Below are positions 17,333 to 27,900 of a stretch of DNA of 64,000 bases, one piece after another. Each line of letters starts with the position of its first letter. Position 1 is the stretch's first letter. The notes under the pieces were generated by a model. It was not told where the DNA came from and did not search any database. It saw nothing but the letters and a program-made list of their open reading frames with translations. The translations under genes were made by a program, and so were the position numbers. The DNA comes from Phycisphaeraceae bacterium (GTDB lineage Bacteria; Planctomycetota; Phycisphaerae; Phycisphaerales; Phycisphaeraceae), in the NCBI GenBank assembly GCA_020851465.1, contig JADZCR010000001.1, positions 248,001-312,000 of the forward strand, in the 5' to 3' direction.

Positions 17333-17752
17333 ATGTATAAAAAAATTCTTGTCGCGCTGGAAAATTCCAAAACCGACCGGCGTCTGCTCGCACACGTCGG
17401 AGAGTTGGCTGTGTTGCTCAAGTCCAGCCTGCTTCTGTTGCACGTCGCGGACGGCTTCGCAGCACGGAACTTCAAGCAACTCAAGCTCGCCGAGTCCGAG
17501 GAAATGAAAGAGGATCAACGATACCTCGATAAAACCGCGCAATCATTGACCAAGCATGGCCTGAAGGTCGAAACACGGCTTGAATTGGGCAATCCGCCGG
17601 AAGGCATCATCAAAGTCAGCAAAGAATGTCACTGCGATCTGATCGCAATGTGTTCACATGGCCATCGGCTTATCGGCGACCTGGTATTCGGCAGCACCAT
17701 CGAGCCGGTGCGTCATCGCACCAAGATTCCTGTCTTGATCGTTCGCGGTTGA
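17333..17752 (+). CDS. Universal stress protein (UspA family)
   Basis: A 139-residue cytoplasmic protein with the alpha/beta UspA fold. It starts YKKILVALENS and ends with the nucleotide-binding signature GHRLIGDLVFGSTIEPV (G-x2-G-x9-G-S/T). That signature indicates the ATP-binding type. It lies 5 nt after the mntH stop and is almost surely co-transcribed and perhaps coupled. Its partner is unknown; an accessory role in metal or stress response is inferred from the operon. Confidence 0.88.
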   Translation: MYKKILVALENSKTDRRLLAHVGELAVLLKSSLLLLHVADGFAARNFKQLKLAESEEMKEDQRYLDKTAQSLTKHGLKVETRLELGNPPEGIIKVSKECHCDLIAMCSHGHRLIGDLVFGSTIEPVRHRTKIPVLIVRG

Positions 17753-17813
17753 TTCTTCTGTCAAGTAATGATTAAGCCCGTTCACGGTGCCGCAATGGGG
17801 TACAGGCTCCTTC

Positions 17814-18932
17814 TCAACCGGTCATGGCCGGTACGTGCGAATGCAGAAACCAGCGATCGAGCACAACGCTCCGGGTGAACCAACTGTTCGTCAGCAACTT
17901 CGACGCTAACGGGAGCATGATTGCCGACGGCAGAAACCCTGACGCGCTAGTAGCTTTGGGTTGACCAAATCGTGATCTGATTTTTTCCCGGTATGGATCA
18001 AGTGCCGCTGACGAATAATTTCCTCGTGCAGCAATGATCGTTTCTGCGGCCAGAAGCGCGGACTCGACCGCTGGCCGAATTCCTTCGCCGCTTTGGGGGT
18101 ATGCCAAGCCAGCCGAGTCGCCGATGAGCAGTATCCCGTCATCCACAAGTGTGCGCTGGGTGTGGCCATAAAGGATGTAAGCGTGACCGTGGAACTTCCC
18201 GGCAGCCGGGGTGTCCTGAGGGATCCGGCCCTCCTCGATCATCCAGGCACGAAAATCCGCAACGTGTTCGCCGACGCGGACGCTGTCCTCGCGGCCTAGC
18301 CCGATGTTCAGATAGTCCCCTTTGCGGAAGCACCATGCGTAGCCGGCCAGATCGTTGCAGAAATAAAGCTCCGGCGATTCTGAATCGACTTTGCAATGGC
18401 GCTTCTGCCTCTCGCTCAATGGAAATTCGATCTCCTGGGCTGCCACGATCGGCTCTTTGACCTGACCGCCTAGCTGTCGAGCGATGGGACAGAAATGGCC
18501 GCCCGCACCGACGACCAGCCGGGCGCGGATTACGTCGTTGATGATCCACCATGAACCGTCGCGCGTAAGCGACTCGAACTTTTCACCCAGTCGCAGCCGC
18601 GCACCACAGCGTTTGAGCAGGTAATCATCGAACTCATACCGGCGGATGCCATAGCTTACGGGCGCGTCATAACACGTCTCAACCGCCTCGCCCCTAATCA
18701 TGCCGGTGCGAAATCGTGTAATAGGCTGAAACACACGAGATGCGGCGTATTCGTTGATGTCCAGCTCAAGTTCCGCGACAACAGCGGGCGTGATCCATCC
18801 CGCACAGGTCTTGTCACGCGGAAAAACGCGCTTGTCGAGTACGATCACATCCAAGCCGGCGGCGAGGAGCTTTCGTGCACAGGTGGACCCACCCGGACCG
18901 CCACCGACAACAAGAACATCACATGATTCCAT
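17814..18932 (-). CDS. Geranylgeranyl-reductase-family FAD-dependent oxidoreductase
   Basis: A 372-residue flavoprotein. It has an N-terminal FAD-binding GGGPGGSTCA motif (residues ~10-19), a central GYAWCFRKGDYLNIGLG segment typical of the geranylgeranyl reductase (GGR) family, and GDSAGLAYPQSGEGI for the FAD diphosphate. GGR proteins saturate C=C bonds in isoprenoid or other lipid chains. I take the ATG at 18932, preceded by gaggtg and lying 2 nt after the stop of the methyltransferase gene; the frame continues 45 codons upstream inside that gene. This tight coupling suggests that the two enzymes act on the same lipid, with the methyltransferase first. The actual substrate is unknown. Confidence 0.85.
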   Translation of the reverse strand: MESCDVLVVGGGPGGSTCARKLLAAGLDVIVLDKRVFPRDKTCAGWITPAVVAELELDINEYAASRVFQPITRFRTGMIRGEAVETCYDAPVSYGIRRYEFDDYLLKRCGARLRLGEKFESLTRDGSWWIINDVIRARLVVGAGGHFCPIARQLGGQVKEPIVAAQEIEFPLSERQKRHCKVDSESPELYFCNDLAGYAWCFRKGDYLNIGLGREDSVRVGEHVADFRAWMIEEGRIPQDTPAAGKFHGHAYILYGHTQRTLVDDGILLIGDSAGLAYPQSGEGIRPAVESALLAAETIIAARGNYSSAALDPYREKIRSRFGQPKATSASGFLPSAIMLPLASKLLTNSWFTRSVVLDRWFLHSHVPAMTG

Positions 18933-18934
18933 GA

Positions 18935-20209
18935 TCACCTCGCGCGGTAGAGATGCTCGCGCGTCAGCGGTACATCGTTGCACCTCGTGCGGTTGAACGT
19001 GACCTGGAATAATTGCATCCATCCGGTGGAGAATGCCGCAAGCGATCCCGCGAGATACAGCCGCCACATGCGAACAAAGCGATCGTCGAACATCTGACGA
19101 ACTTGATCCGCCGATCGCTCAAAACGTTCGAGCCAGTGTCGCAGTGTTAGAGCGTAATGCAGCCGCAAATTTTCAACGTCGAGAATTGAAAAAGCGTATG
19201 GCTCGAAGATCCGGGTCATTTCGGAAAGGGCCGGCGTATAGCCTCCAGGGAAGATTCTTTCGGCTATCCAGGCGTTCATCCGGATTGGTCGGTTGCGTCC
19301 GATCGAATGGATCAGCCCGCGGCCATCTGGTCCAAGACAACGGTCGATGACCGCGCCGAGTGCTTCATAATTTCCCGGCCCCACGTGCTCAAGCATGCCC
19401 ACAGAGACGAAGGCGTCGTATTTCCCCGCAATATTGCGATAGTCATCCTCAACAAACTCGACGCGCGATTTCAGGTCAAGGGCTTTGGCGCGTTCTCTTG
19501 CGTACACGATCTGTTCATGTGAGATGTTGAAAGCGCGTACTTTGACGCCGTGATGTTGAGCCATGTACAGGGCGAGTGAACCCCAGCCGCAGCCAGCCTC
19601 CACGACGTTTTCGTTTTCTCGCAATCTTAATTTGCGGCAGGTGTGTTCGAGTTTTGCCTGTTGTGCCGCTTCAAGCGTTGTCGTTTCCGTCGGAAAGTAA
19701 GCGCAGGTATAGACCATCGCGTCATCCAGCCAGAGACGATAGAAGTCGTTGCCGATGTCGTAATGATGATGAATGTTGGTTTTCGCACGACGGAGTGAGG
19801 CGGCATGTGGTCGATACCGCCACGAGGTGAGGTGCTCGCGGAATGTCCCGTCTGAGGAGCTGCCTCGATAGGACAACTCAAGCAGCGCAACAAGGTCGCC
19901 ATATACCTGAAGCCGTCCCTGGCTGTAAAGCTCACCAAACTGATATTCCGGATCGCTGGCGAGCTTCCACAAAGCAGCACGATCCGTAAGAACAATGCGG
20001 GCAATATGCGGGGCGGCGGCACCTTCTACCACTTCGCCGCTCCAAAGCTGAATGTTGATCGGCGGATCACCAAGCGAACGAAGCATGCGACGCGCCAGCC
20101 ATCGCTCTACCGCCAAAGAATGGCCAGTTAGATTGGGTGCGCCGGTGAGAGGATAGCCACCCTGGTTATCAGGATTAAGATCGAATGCGCCACTTTTATT
20201 TTCGTTCAC
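18935..20209 (-). CDS. Cyclopropane-fatty-acyl-phospholipid synthase-family methyltransferase
   Basis: A 424-residue SAM-dependent methyltransferase of the CFA synthase/mycolic acid cyclopropane synthase family, which adds a methylene to unsaturated acyl chains of membrane lipids. Visible are the lid region DFYRLWLDDAMVYTCAYF, the SAM motif VEAGCGWGSLALY, SVGMLEHVGPGNY and the later GGYTPALSEM segment, in the same order as E. coli Cfa. An N-terminal domain of about 130 residues precedes the catalytic part, as usual. I choose the GTG at 20209, preceded by a strong Shine-Dalgarno (aaggggg, 5 nt spacing). Longer versions starting at 20266 or 20317 lack such a site. It is followed directly by the GGR-type reductase. 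Confidence 0.9.
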   Translation of the reverse strand: MNENKSGAFDLNPDNQGGYPLTGAPNLTGHSLAVERWLARRMLRSLGDPPINIQLWSGEVVEGAAAPHIARIVLTDRAALWKLASDPEYQFGELYSQGRLQVYGDLVALLELSYRGSSSDGTFREHLTSWRYRPHAASLRRAKTNIHHHYDIGNDFYRLWLDDAMVYTCAYFPTETTTLEAAQQAKLEHTCRKLRLRENENVVEAGCGWGSLALYMAQHHGVKVRAFNISHEQIVYARERAKALDLKSRVEFVEDDYRNIAGKYDAFVSVGMLEHVGPGNYEALGAVIDRCLGPDGRGLIHSIGRNRPIRMNAWIAERIFPGGYTPALSEMTRIFEPYAFSILDVENLRLHYALTLRHWLERFERSADQVRQMFDDRFVRMWRLYLAGSLAAFSTGWMQLFQVTFNRTRCNDVPLTREHLYRAR

Positions 20210-20504
20210 GCAAACCCCCTTGCGCGACGGCTGGACTTGAAATCCTGCGTAATTCGATGCTGTCATAATTGTATGAACGGTTCGGGGTAGAAGCGAGAGA
20301 TAATGCAGCTTCTTCAATCCGCGATTATGACACTACAATCTTAACTGGCGACAAGATTCGGGGGCCTTGGTCGAAAGCTGTCTGCTTGATTCATATACGC
20401 AGCAAATATCACAAATACGATTGCCGTGACGCCACAAGAATGAGGAAGGCGTCTTAAATAACAGCCGTTGCCGCCCCGACTTGTGATAAAAGACGGATTG
20501 GCTG
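20210..20504. other. Divergent intergenic region upstream of the putative defence locus
   Basis: About 295 nt separate the lipid methyltransferase (minus) from the SIR2-TIR gene (plus). Apart from the Shine-Dalgarno of the former, I see no gene and no clear promoter with consensus spacing. The right half (20330-20460) is A/T-richer than its surroundings. It presumably holds both divergent promoters. Confidence 0.4.
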
Positions 20505-21914
20505 ATGAAAACCTTGGATACCATCACGTTTTGGGATGATCTGGTCGAGTACATCGACGACCGGCGCGTGGTGCCCATCGTAGGCGGTGAGCTTTCCCGC
20601 GTGCTCTACAACGGAAAATCCGAGCTGGTGGAGCGGATCGTTGCAGAACGGCTGGCGCAGCGGTTGGGGGTGGCCGTACCGGGGGACTCCGAGACCGAAC
20701 CGATCAATACCGTTGCGGTCGAATACCTTGTCAATGGTGGACGGCGGGAAGATCTTTACCCGCGCGTACGCAACATCATGCGCGATCTCGCCTTGCCCGT
20801 GCCCGACTCTCTGCGCAAGCTCGCAGGTATCCGTCAGTTCAATCTCTTTGTTACCACAACTTTTGATTCGCTCCTCGAACACGCGATTGACCTGGAACGA
20901 TTCGGCGGCGCACAAAAAACGCTCTCTATCGGCTACTCCCCGAATGGCGCAGGTGATCTCCCTGCCAACGCTGGTACCGAAGATCGGCCAGTGGTGTTTC
21001 ATCTCCTCGGCAAGGTTTCGTCGCTGCCCGATTACGTCGTAACCGACGAAGACACTCTTGAGTTTCTTTACGCGCTGCAATCGGAACGCGGTCGCCCCGA
21101 ACGATTGTTCGACGCTCTGCGGTCCCACCACCTGCTGCTCATGGGCACAGGGTTTCCCGATTGGCTCGCACGGTTTTTTCTCCGGTTAGCCAAAGGCTCA
21201 CGGCTTTCCGGACAGCGCGACTCGCTTGAGGTCGTCGCGGATAAACTCGCCTGCGCGGATCGTAACCTCATCCTGTTTCTCCAGAATTTCAGCTACCGCA
21301 CTCGTATTTTTCAGGATGGCGGAGCGTCAGAATTCGTAGATCAACTCTGCAACCGGTTAAGCGGACGCAAGAGTGTCCCGCCTCCAGCCGCGGAAAATAC
21401 CACTATCCACGCGCAGGCCGCCACCAAGCCGGCCTCCGACGCCGCGGATAACGACGAAATGCCGCCCGGCGCGGTTTTCCTTAGTTACGCCAGCGAAGAC
21501 CGTCCCGTGGTCAAAGCCATTCACGATGCCCTCGATGCCGCGGATGTTGAGGTGTGGTTTGATCAGGGACAGCTCGCTGGTGGAGATGATTTCGACAAAC
21601 TTATTCGTCGGCACATCAAAAACTGTTCCCTGTTTCTTCCCATCGTGTCGAAACAGACCGAGGCACGGCTGGAGGGCTACTTCCGACTCGAATGGCGTCT
21701 CGCGGCGGAGCGGGCGCTCCAGATCGCGGAGGGGGTGCCTTTCATTGTGCCTATCTGCATCGATAACACAGACGCCTATGCCGCTTCGGTCCCCGGAAAG
21801 TTTCGTGAAGTGCAATGGATAAAACTGGAGGGAGGCAGGCCCACCAACGATCTCTGTGAACGTGTGCGAGAGCTGGTACGCGAATACCACCGACGGAAGC
21901 GGGGTGGCGCATGA
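20505..21914 (+). CDS. SIR2-like domain fused to a TIR domain
   Basis: A 469-residue soluble two-domain protein. Residues about 8-285 follow the SIR2-like (SIR2_2) pattern: VPIVGGELS (23-31) for the glycine loop, LFVTTTFDSLLEHA (115-127) where sirtuins have TQNID, His166 in FHLLGK, and LLMGTGFPDWLARF (211-224). The position of the catalytic Asn (third residue of TxNxD) is Thr119, so SIR2 NADase activity is questionable. Residues about 290-318 are an Ala/Pro/Thr linker. Residues 322-465 are a TIR domain: VFLSYASED (324-332), VWFDQGQLAGGDDF, SLFLPIVS, then YFRLEW with Glu396 at the usual NADase glutamate. Its stop overlaps the start of the nSTAND gene (ATGA), so the two products are probably made together. 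TIR and SIR2 domains act as NAD+-depleting effectors in bacterial immunity; the role here is inferred. Confidence 0.8.
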   Translation: MKTLDTITFWDDLVEYIDDRRVVPIVGGELSRVLYNGKSELVERIVAERLAQRLGVAVPGDSETEPINTVAVEYLVNGGRREDLYPRVRNIMRDLALPVPDSLRKLAGIRQFNLFVTTTFDSLLEHAIDLERFGGAQKTLSIGYSPNGAGDLPANAGTEDRPVVFHLLGKVSSLPDYVVTDEDTLEFLYALQSERGRPERLFDALRSHHLLLMGTGFPDWLARFFLRLAKGSRLSGQRDSLEVVADKLACADRNLILFLQNFSYRTRIFQDGGASEFVDQLCNRLSGRKSVPPPAAENTTIHAQAATKPASDAADNDEMPPGAVFLSYASEDRPVVKAIHDALDAADVEVWFDQGQLAGGDDFDKLIRRHIKNCSLFLPIVSKQTEARLEGYFRLEWRLAAERALQIAEGVPFIVPICIDNTDAYAASVPGKFREVQWIKLEGGRPTNDLCERVRELVREYHRRKRGGA

Positions 21915-24900
21915 CCGCAAGCGCTCTCAACACCGACAACCTGAGCGTTGATCGGCAGAATCCGTGGCCGGGGCTGGAGGCATTCTCCGAGGATTACCGG
22001 GATTATTTCTTCGGTCGCTCTCACGAAACCAGTGAGATTCAGCGGCTGGTCACGCGCGAGACACTGACCGTACTCTTTGGTCAATCGGGACTGGGTAAAA
22101 CCTCCTTGCTGCAGGCCGGTCTCTTTCCACTGCTGCGTGAACAAGACTACCTTCCCATTTATATCCGCCTCGACCATGGTGACACCCCGCCGACCCTGAT
22201 CGAACAGGTAAAGCTCGCGATTACCAAAGCGGCTCGTGAATCCGGCACCGATGCGCCGTCGGCTACAGCCGAGATCACGCTCTGGCAGTACTTTCAGGAT
22301 CGCTCTGTCGAGTTCTGGAGCAAGCGCAATCGCTTGCTGACGCCGGTGTTGGTTTTCGATCAGTTCGAGGAGATCTTTACTCTTGGAGCGCGCAATGACT
22401 CCACACGCGCTCGCGGACAATCGTTTCTCCGAGAGCTGGCGGACCTTGTCGAAAATCGTCCGTCGGAGTCAGTGCGCCGCCAGATTGAAGAAGGAAAACT
22501 GGACGCGGGAAAATATCTCTTTGACGAGCCTTGCGTCAAGGTCATTCTGAGTCTTCGTGAGGATTTCCTGGCGAATCTCGAAGGACTCAGGCCGTTGATG
22601 CGGAGCATCAACCAAAATCGCATGCGGCTGCTGCCGATGACGATTCGACAAGGCCTTGAAGTTATCCAGCGAGCTGGAGGGAATCTAGTTGAGCCGGAGG
22701 TTGCGCAGCAGATTGTAAATTTCGTCGCGGGGCGTGCTGGGGCACCGAATGTCGAAAAAGAAGAAGCCGACGACGAAATGCTCGAACAGCATGCCGTGCA
22801 GCCGGCACTGTTGAGCCTTTTCTGCCGAGAACTGAACAACCGGCGGCTGGCGCGAGGCCAATCACGCATCACCGCCGACCTGTTGGCGGACTCGCGCGAT
22901 GAAATCATCGCCGCGTTTTACGAACGGGCCATGAGCCAGGTGTCTGAGGCCACGAGAGTCTTTGTCGAAGATCATCTGCTCACCCGCTCCGGGTTTCGTG
23001 ACAACATCGCACTCGAAAGCGCGCTCGATGAGCCTGGCGTGACGCGCGATGCGCTTGATGCCCTGGTTCGCCAGCGGCTGCTGCGTGTTGAGGAGAGGTT
23101 GGGGGTCCAGCGGATCGAATTAACGCACGACGTGCTCGTGGCTCCCGTCCGTGCCAGCCGTCTGCGCCGCCAACAGCGTGAAGAACTCGCACGTGCCAAA
23201 GCAAGGGAGGCGGAGTCATCACACCGGCTCGCCAAGGCACGAAAACGCACGATCCGTTATGTGGCGCTGACGGGCCTTTCTTTAATCATCCTCGTATGTT
23301 TCACGCTGGTGCCGTGGCTCTTTGAAAGCAACCGGAAGATCAAAAAACAGAACGAGCAGATCAAAACAGAGATCAAGCGCGCCGAGCAGGAGGAGGCTGC
23401 CGCCAAGAAAGCCCGTCAAATTGCAGAGGAGAAGACCCAGGAAGCAAGGGTTAATCTCGCCAAGTATTACCGCCGCGTGCTCGAAGAGATGATAGGAGCT
23501 TCGCCCGCTCAACCCGCAGCCGCAGGTCAGATTCTCGCACAAGCAGTTCTCAATAGTAATTTTTCCGCGCCGGAGGCGGTCCGCCGCCTTGTACGCACCC
23601 CGCCGATGCGGATTGAAAGAATGGTTGAGCTTCCGGGTGTTGTACGACATCTCTGCGGCAGTCGTGACGGCCGCTGGCTCGCCGCGGTGGACGAAAACAA
23701 AAAGCTCTGGCTCATTGACTGGTTTTCCGGTGCGCCTCAAGCCTGGCCCAACCCCGCGGCTCAAGCAGTCGTGCAGTCCGTAGCTTTTTCTCCCAACGAC
23801 GACCTGCTCTATATCCGACTCGAGGACGACACCCTGGTACGGTGGGATTACAAACGCAATGCTGAACGCGGACGACGATTGCTCCTTTCATTACCCGGCG
23901 GTGAAACGTCCGGTCGTGTCGAACATGCCGCCGTGGTGAACGATGTCTCGAACGAATCCTTGCCGATTGCTGTTTCGTTTGACGGAAGCACTGTGGCAGC
24001 GGCGCGAGCTGATGGGGGCGTTGTCGCCCTTTTCTTCGCCGGTCGCGAAGAACCTACGCGACTCGATATGTTTCTCCCTCGCGGGGGGACATCGCATGAA
24101 AAACGATCCGATGATCGATCGGACCAGGACAATGTCGCATTAGACGACACTCGCGATCACGCCTCTACACAAATCCGAGTGACTCCGACGCTGGGCTTTG
24201 TGGGTGTCGGACGGCGGATTGTTCTCTCTTCGCCGCTTGGCCCGATGGTGTGGGATCCGCCGACGCCGCCGGTCGGCTCCTCAGGCGGGGTAAGCGCGGG
24301 AATCAGCCGGCCGTGGCTGATCAAGGGACTGGCTCCGGGCGCCACCATCATGGACACCTCTGCTACGAGTCTCCTCGTGCAGCAACTTGACGGTTGTGTG
24401 GAAGTCTCCGCAACGGACCTGCGCAATCCGGACTATTCCGTTGCTCTCAACACACATCCGCCGATCGGTTCCCGTCGGATCGTCGGACCTTTCGTCAATG
24501 ATTCACTCACCGCCAAGGGTAATCGCGTAGAAGTTGCCCGCAGCGGCAGTGTAAACCAAATTATTCTGACGCCCGGACCTGTGACCGCCATGCGATGGCG
24601 CGCCGACGGTCGCGGAGTCGCGATAGCCACGGCGGATGTTTCTGGTGCCAGACCGGGTGCAGGTGTCATTCGGTTATTCGTCGCAGATGAGGATCTACCG
24701 ATCAATCCGGGGATGGATTGGGGGCAACCGATTGGATCAGATGCTGCTGGTCAGATCATCACACTCCGCCCCGGCCCCAGCGTGGTGGTGTATGACGCAG
24801 CACGTCGCTTTGCCAATCAGGCATATCGAGTTTCCGGAAGTGGTTTGATCGTTGCGGCTGGCATTCATGGAGACGAGGTGCTGATTGCGCGGGCGGACAA

Positions 24901-27900
24901 CGCTTCGGTAAGCGTCGGTCCATTGCCCTGGAAGCAACCGCGCTTTGTCATTCCGGGCACCGGCCGGATGGACGCCGTCTTCAATGCCAAGGGCAATATG
25001 GTCGCCATCGCCAATGAAGGCAGGATTACCATTTATGAAACCACAGCAGGGCTATCAATGGCGGCGATCAAGCCGCCAGCATCAGCACCAGCTCCCGAAG
25101 GCTATGAATCGCGAAATCCCAATCTGTCTCGGGCGGAGTCCATAGCGTGGGCCGGTTCCATCATGGCATTTAATCCGGAAGGGACCTTGATCGCGTGGGC
25201 CTCGCCCACATCCACGGAGGGCGTGATCGCGGATACGACATCGGGAAGGATTCTGACTTCCTTCTTCACCCGTTCGCCTGCTCGTGCGATGGGGTTTGGG
25301 CCGCGAAACGAATCGCTGCTCATCACAACCAATCAGGGCCTTACCGTTGTAGATGTTGCATCAGGTCGAACGGTCCTCACGGATTTGTCCCGTGATCCGC
25401 AAGCGATATATCAGGCCGCCGACGCACTCGTGCTCATTCCCAACGCAGAAAATCCATCGCATCTCTGGGAGTTACTTCCCGACCGCCCCGCCTGGCAGCA
25501 ACTCGACAAAGACCCTCGCGGCTTTTTTGAAATGCTGCAGCGCGACAGCGGAGTCCAATTACAGGGAGAGGGTGACAATGTGGTCGCCCTGTCTGACGAA
25601 GCGCAGGAAAAGCTGTTGAAAACCGCCGTTGTTTCCGCCATCGATCCCGATGTCGCGCAGATGCTTCGGCTGCACGCGGAAACGGTCGCTGCGTTTGAAG
25701 CCCTTGAAGCAAATCCCCCCGCTGAAATCAGCACCCTGCCGCAACAGGCTCGGGATATCGTCAAAAACTTCATGGCATTTTCAAATGCCCATCCGATGCT
25801 CACTACGCCCCTGCTGGACCTTTATCGCCGTCGATGGGATCTGTTCTCCATCGCCAAACCCACGGTTTCAACTGCTCAATTCGTGGCCTGGCGCGATGCC
25901 GTCGCCAGCGCGGCCCCTGTGCAGCGGGTAGCCCTGCTGGAAAACGCTCTTGCCTCGTTTGTATTGAGCGAGGACGACAGAGCAGACCTCGCCTCTCAAC
26001 TGGGCCTCGGACTCTTGACCTGGCCCAACGCCAGTGAAGCTGTTCTCACCCGTGGCGTTGAAGTGTTGAGATTGGCACGAAATCTCGGGTATCAAAATTT
26101 TTATGCGATGGAAGCTGTGCCGGCAGCAGTCAAAAAGCGGCCCGACTACCTCGCGCTGTTCACGGCTGACTATCTGGAAAATAAATCACGGCCGCTTTGG
26201 GACAACCCCAAACCCGGCGAGGAAGACCTGCCCGGTGCGCTGGAACTCCTGAATCTTGCCGTCAATAACGAGCCGACAAATTACGTCGCGTGGCTGCATC
26301 GCGGCATCGTGCTGCGGCGCATGCAGCGCTATAAAGAATCGATTCAGAGTTACAACGAGGCTGCGACCTGTCCGGGCATCGACGCCACGGAGCGTGCCCG
26401 CGCTTATGCAAATATGGGAATCGCTTACAAAGTTCAAGGCCTGCCGTTCTACGACAAAGCACTGCAGAGTTTTGATAAAGCCATCGCCATTGCGCCGGAT
26501 TTTGAATTCACCTATCAGGTGCGCTACGACCTTTTTGTGGCTATGGGCGAGTACGGCAAGGCGGCGGAAGACATCAAAAAGCGGATCGAACTCAAAGCTC
26601 CCGACGAGGCAAGCCTTCGCTTCACCCGCGCAAAGATGCTCTATCTGGCTCGAACACCCGACGACGCCGACGCGGAAATGGATCGCGCCATGTCGCTGGT
26701 TGGTCGAGATACCTACACCGCATGGGCACGTAAAGCCCGAACGCTGCGTGAAACATTTCTCGTCAATTATCGACCCGCAGCAGCCGAAGCCTACGACAAA
26801 GCGATCAGTCTGTTTCCTGCCCCGACAACTGACGCCCAAAGGCAAGCCTTGGCATTACTCTTGGCGGAGCGCGGCTCGGTCAGACGAACATTGCTGCGCT
26901 TTTCAGATGCCGAGGCTGATTTCAAACAAGCACTCGGTCTTGATCCTAAATCCCATTGGGCCATGGCTGAACTGGGCGGCATTCTTTACGACTTTGCTGC
27001 GTTTTCAGAAGCCGCGGCCCAACTGAAATCCGCGGTCGCCGGCCCCGGAGCCAATGATGATTGGGCGTGGAATCGGCTTGCCCGCGCCACAGAGAAATTA
27101 GGAAAAGCAGCCACCGCGACTGAATATTTTCTGCGTGCAACAGAACTGCATGCCGGCTGGCTACTCGATCTGGCGAGTCATTACCGTCGGATGGGTGATG
27201 CAGAAGCCGCGGAACGCACACTCAACGAAGCAATGAAATATCCTCGCTGGCGTGCCCTAGCCCTGATCATGTTGGGGCAGATGCCGCAACGAACGGACCC
27301 GCGCACGCCCGAAACTTTGTTTGCCGAAGCCGAAAAAGCAGCGGCCGCAGAAAACTCCCGCGCTAATCGCGCCCTGGCAAGAGCGCTTCTTGGCCGTTTC
27401 GATGAGGCCGAAGCCGATTTACTTTCCGTGGAAAAAAAATATCCGGGAGATTATTCCCTACTGTTTACCCGGGCGTTGGTGGAGTCAATTCGAGCGGGTG
27501 CAGCTAGTCCGCAGACACGCCCTCGGTTAATAGCGGTCGCGCTTGTGCGTCTGGCGCGGGCGGTGGAAGTTTTCAGCGCGGACTCGTTAGCTCTTGTCTC
27601 GAGTCTTGAGCTTAAACCCCTTGCTGACGATGCGGAATTCAAACTGCTGGTCCGGGCGACCTTAACACCCTATGCCAAAGGTGAGCGACTGATCCTGCTG
27701 GCTCGCTTCCATGCGTTGCTGGCTGCGCGTCTTTCTAAACTTGGAGGACTGGAAGCGGACACCGCAACAGAAATCACCCGTGCCGTTAACTGCCTGCGCG
27801 ACGCACAGCAAATGGGCTATCCCAATACGGATCAAGTCCTGGCCGAAGACGCCTTCGAAATCGTGCGCCATCCGCCAAATCCCCCGCAGCCGACTACCGC

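Noticed and set aside
15981..17393. 470-codon open frame on the minus strand over the Nramp and UspA genes
   Set aside because: Composition (very rich in His, Gln, Asp) and full overlap with two clear membrane/USP genes show it is an antisense shadow.
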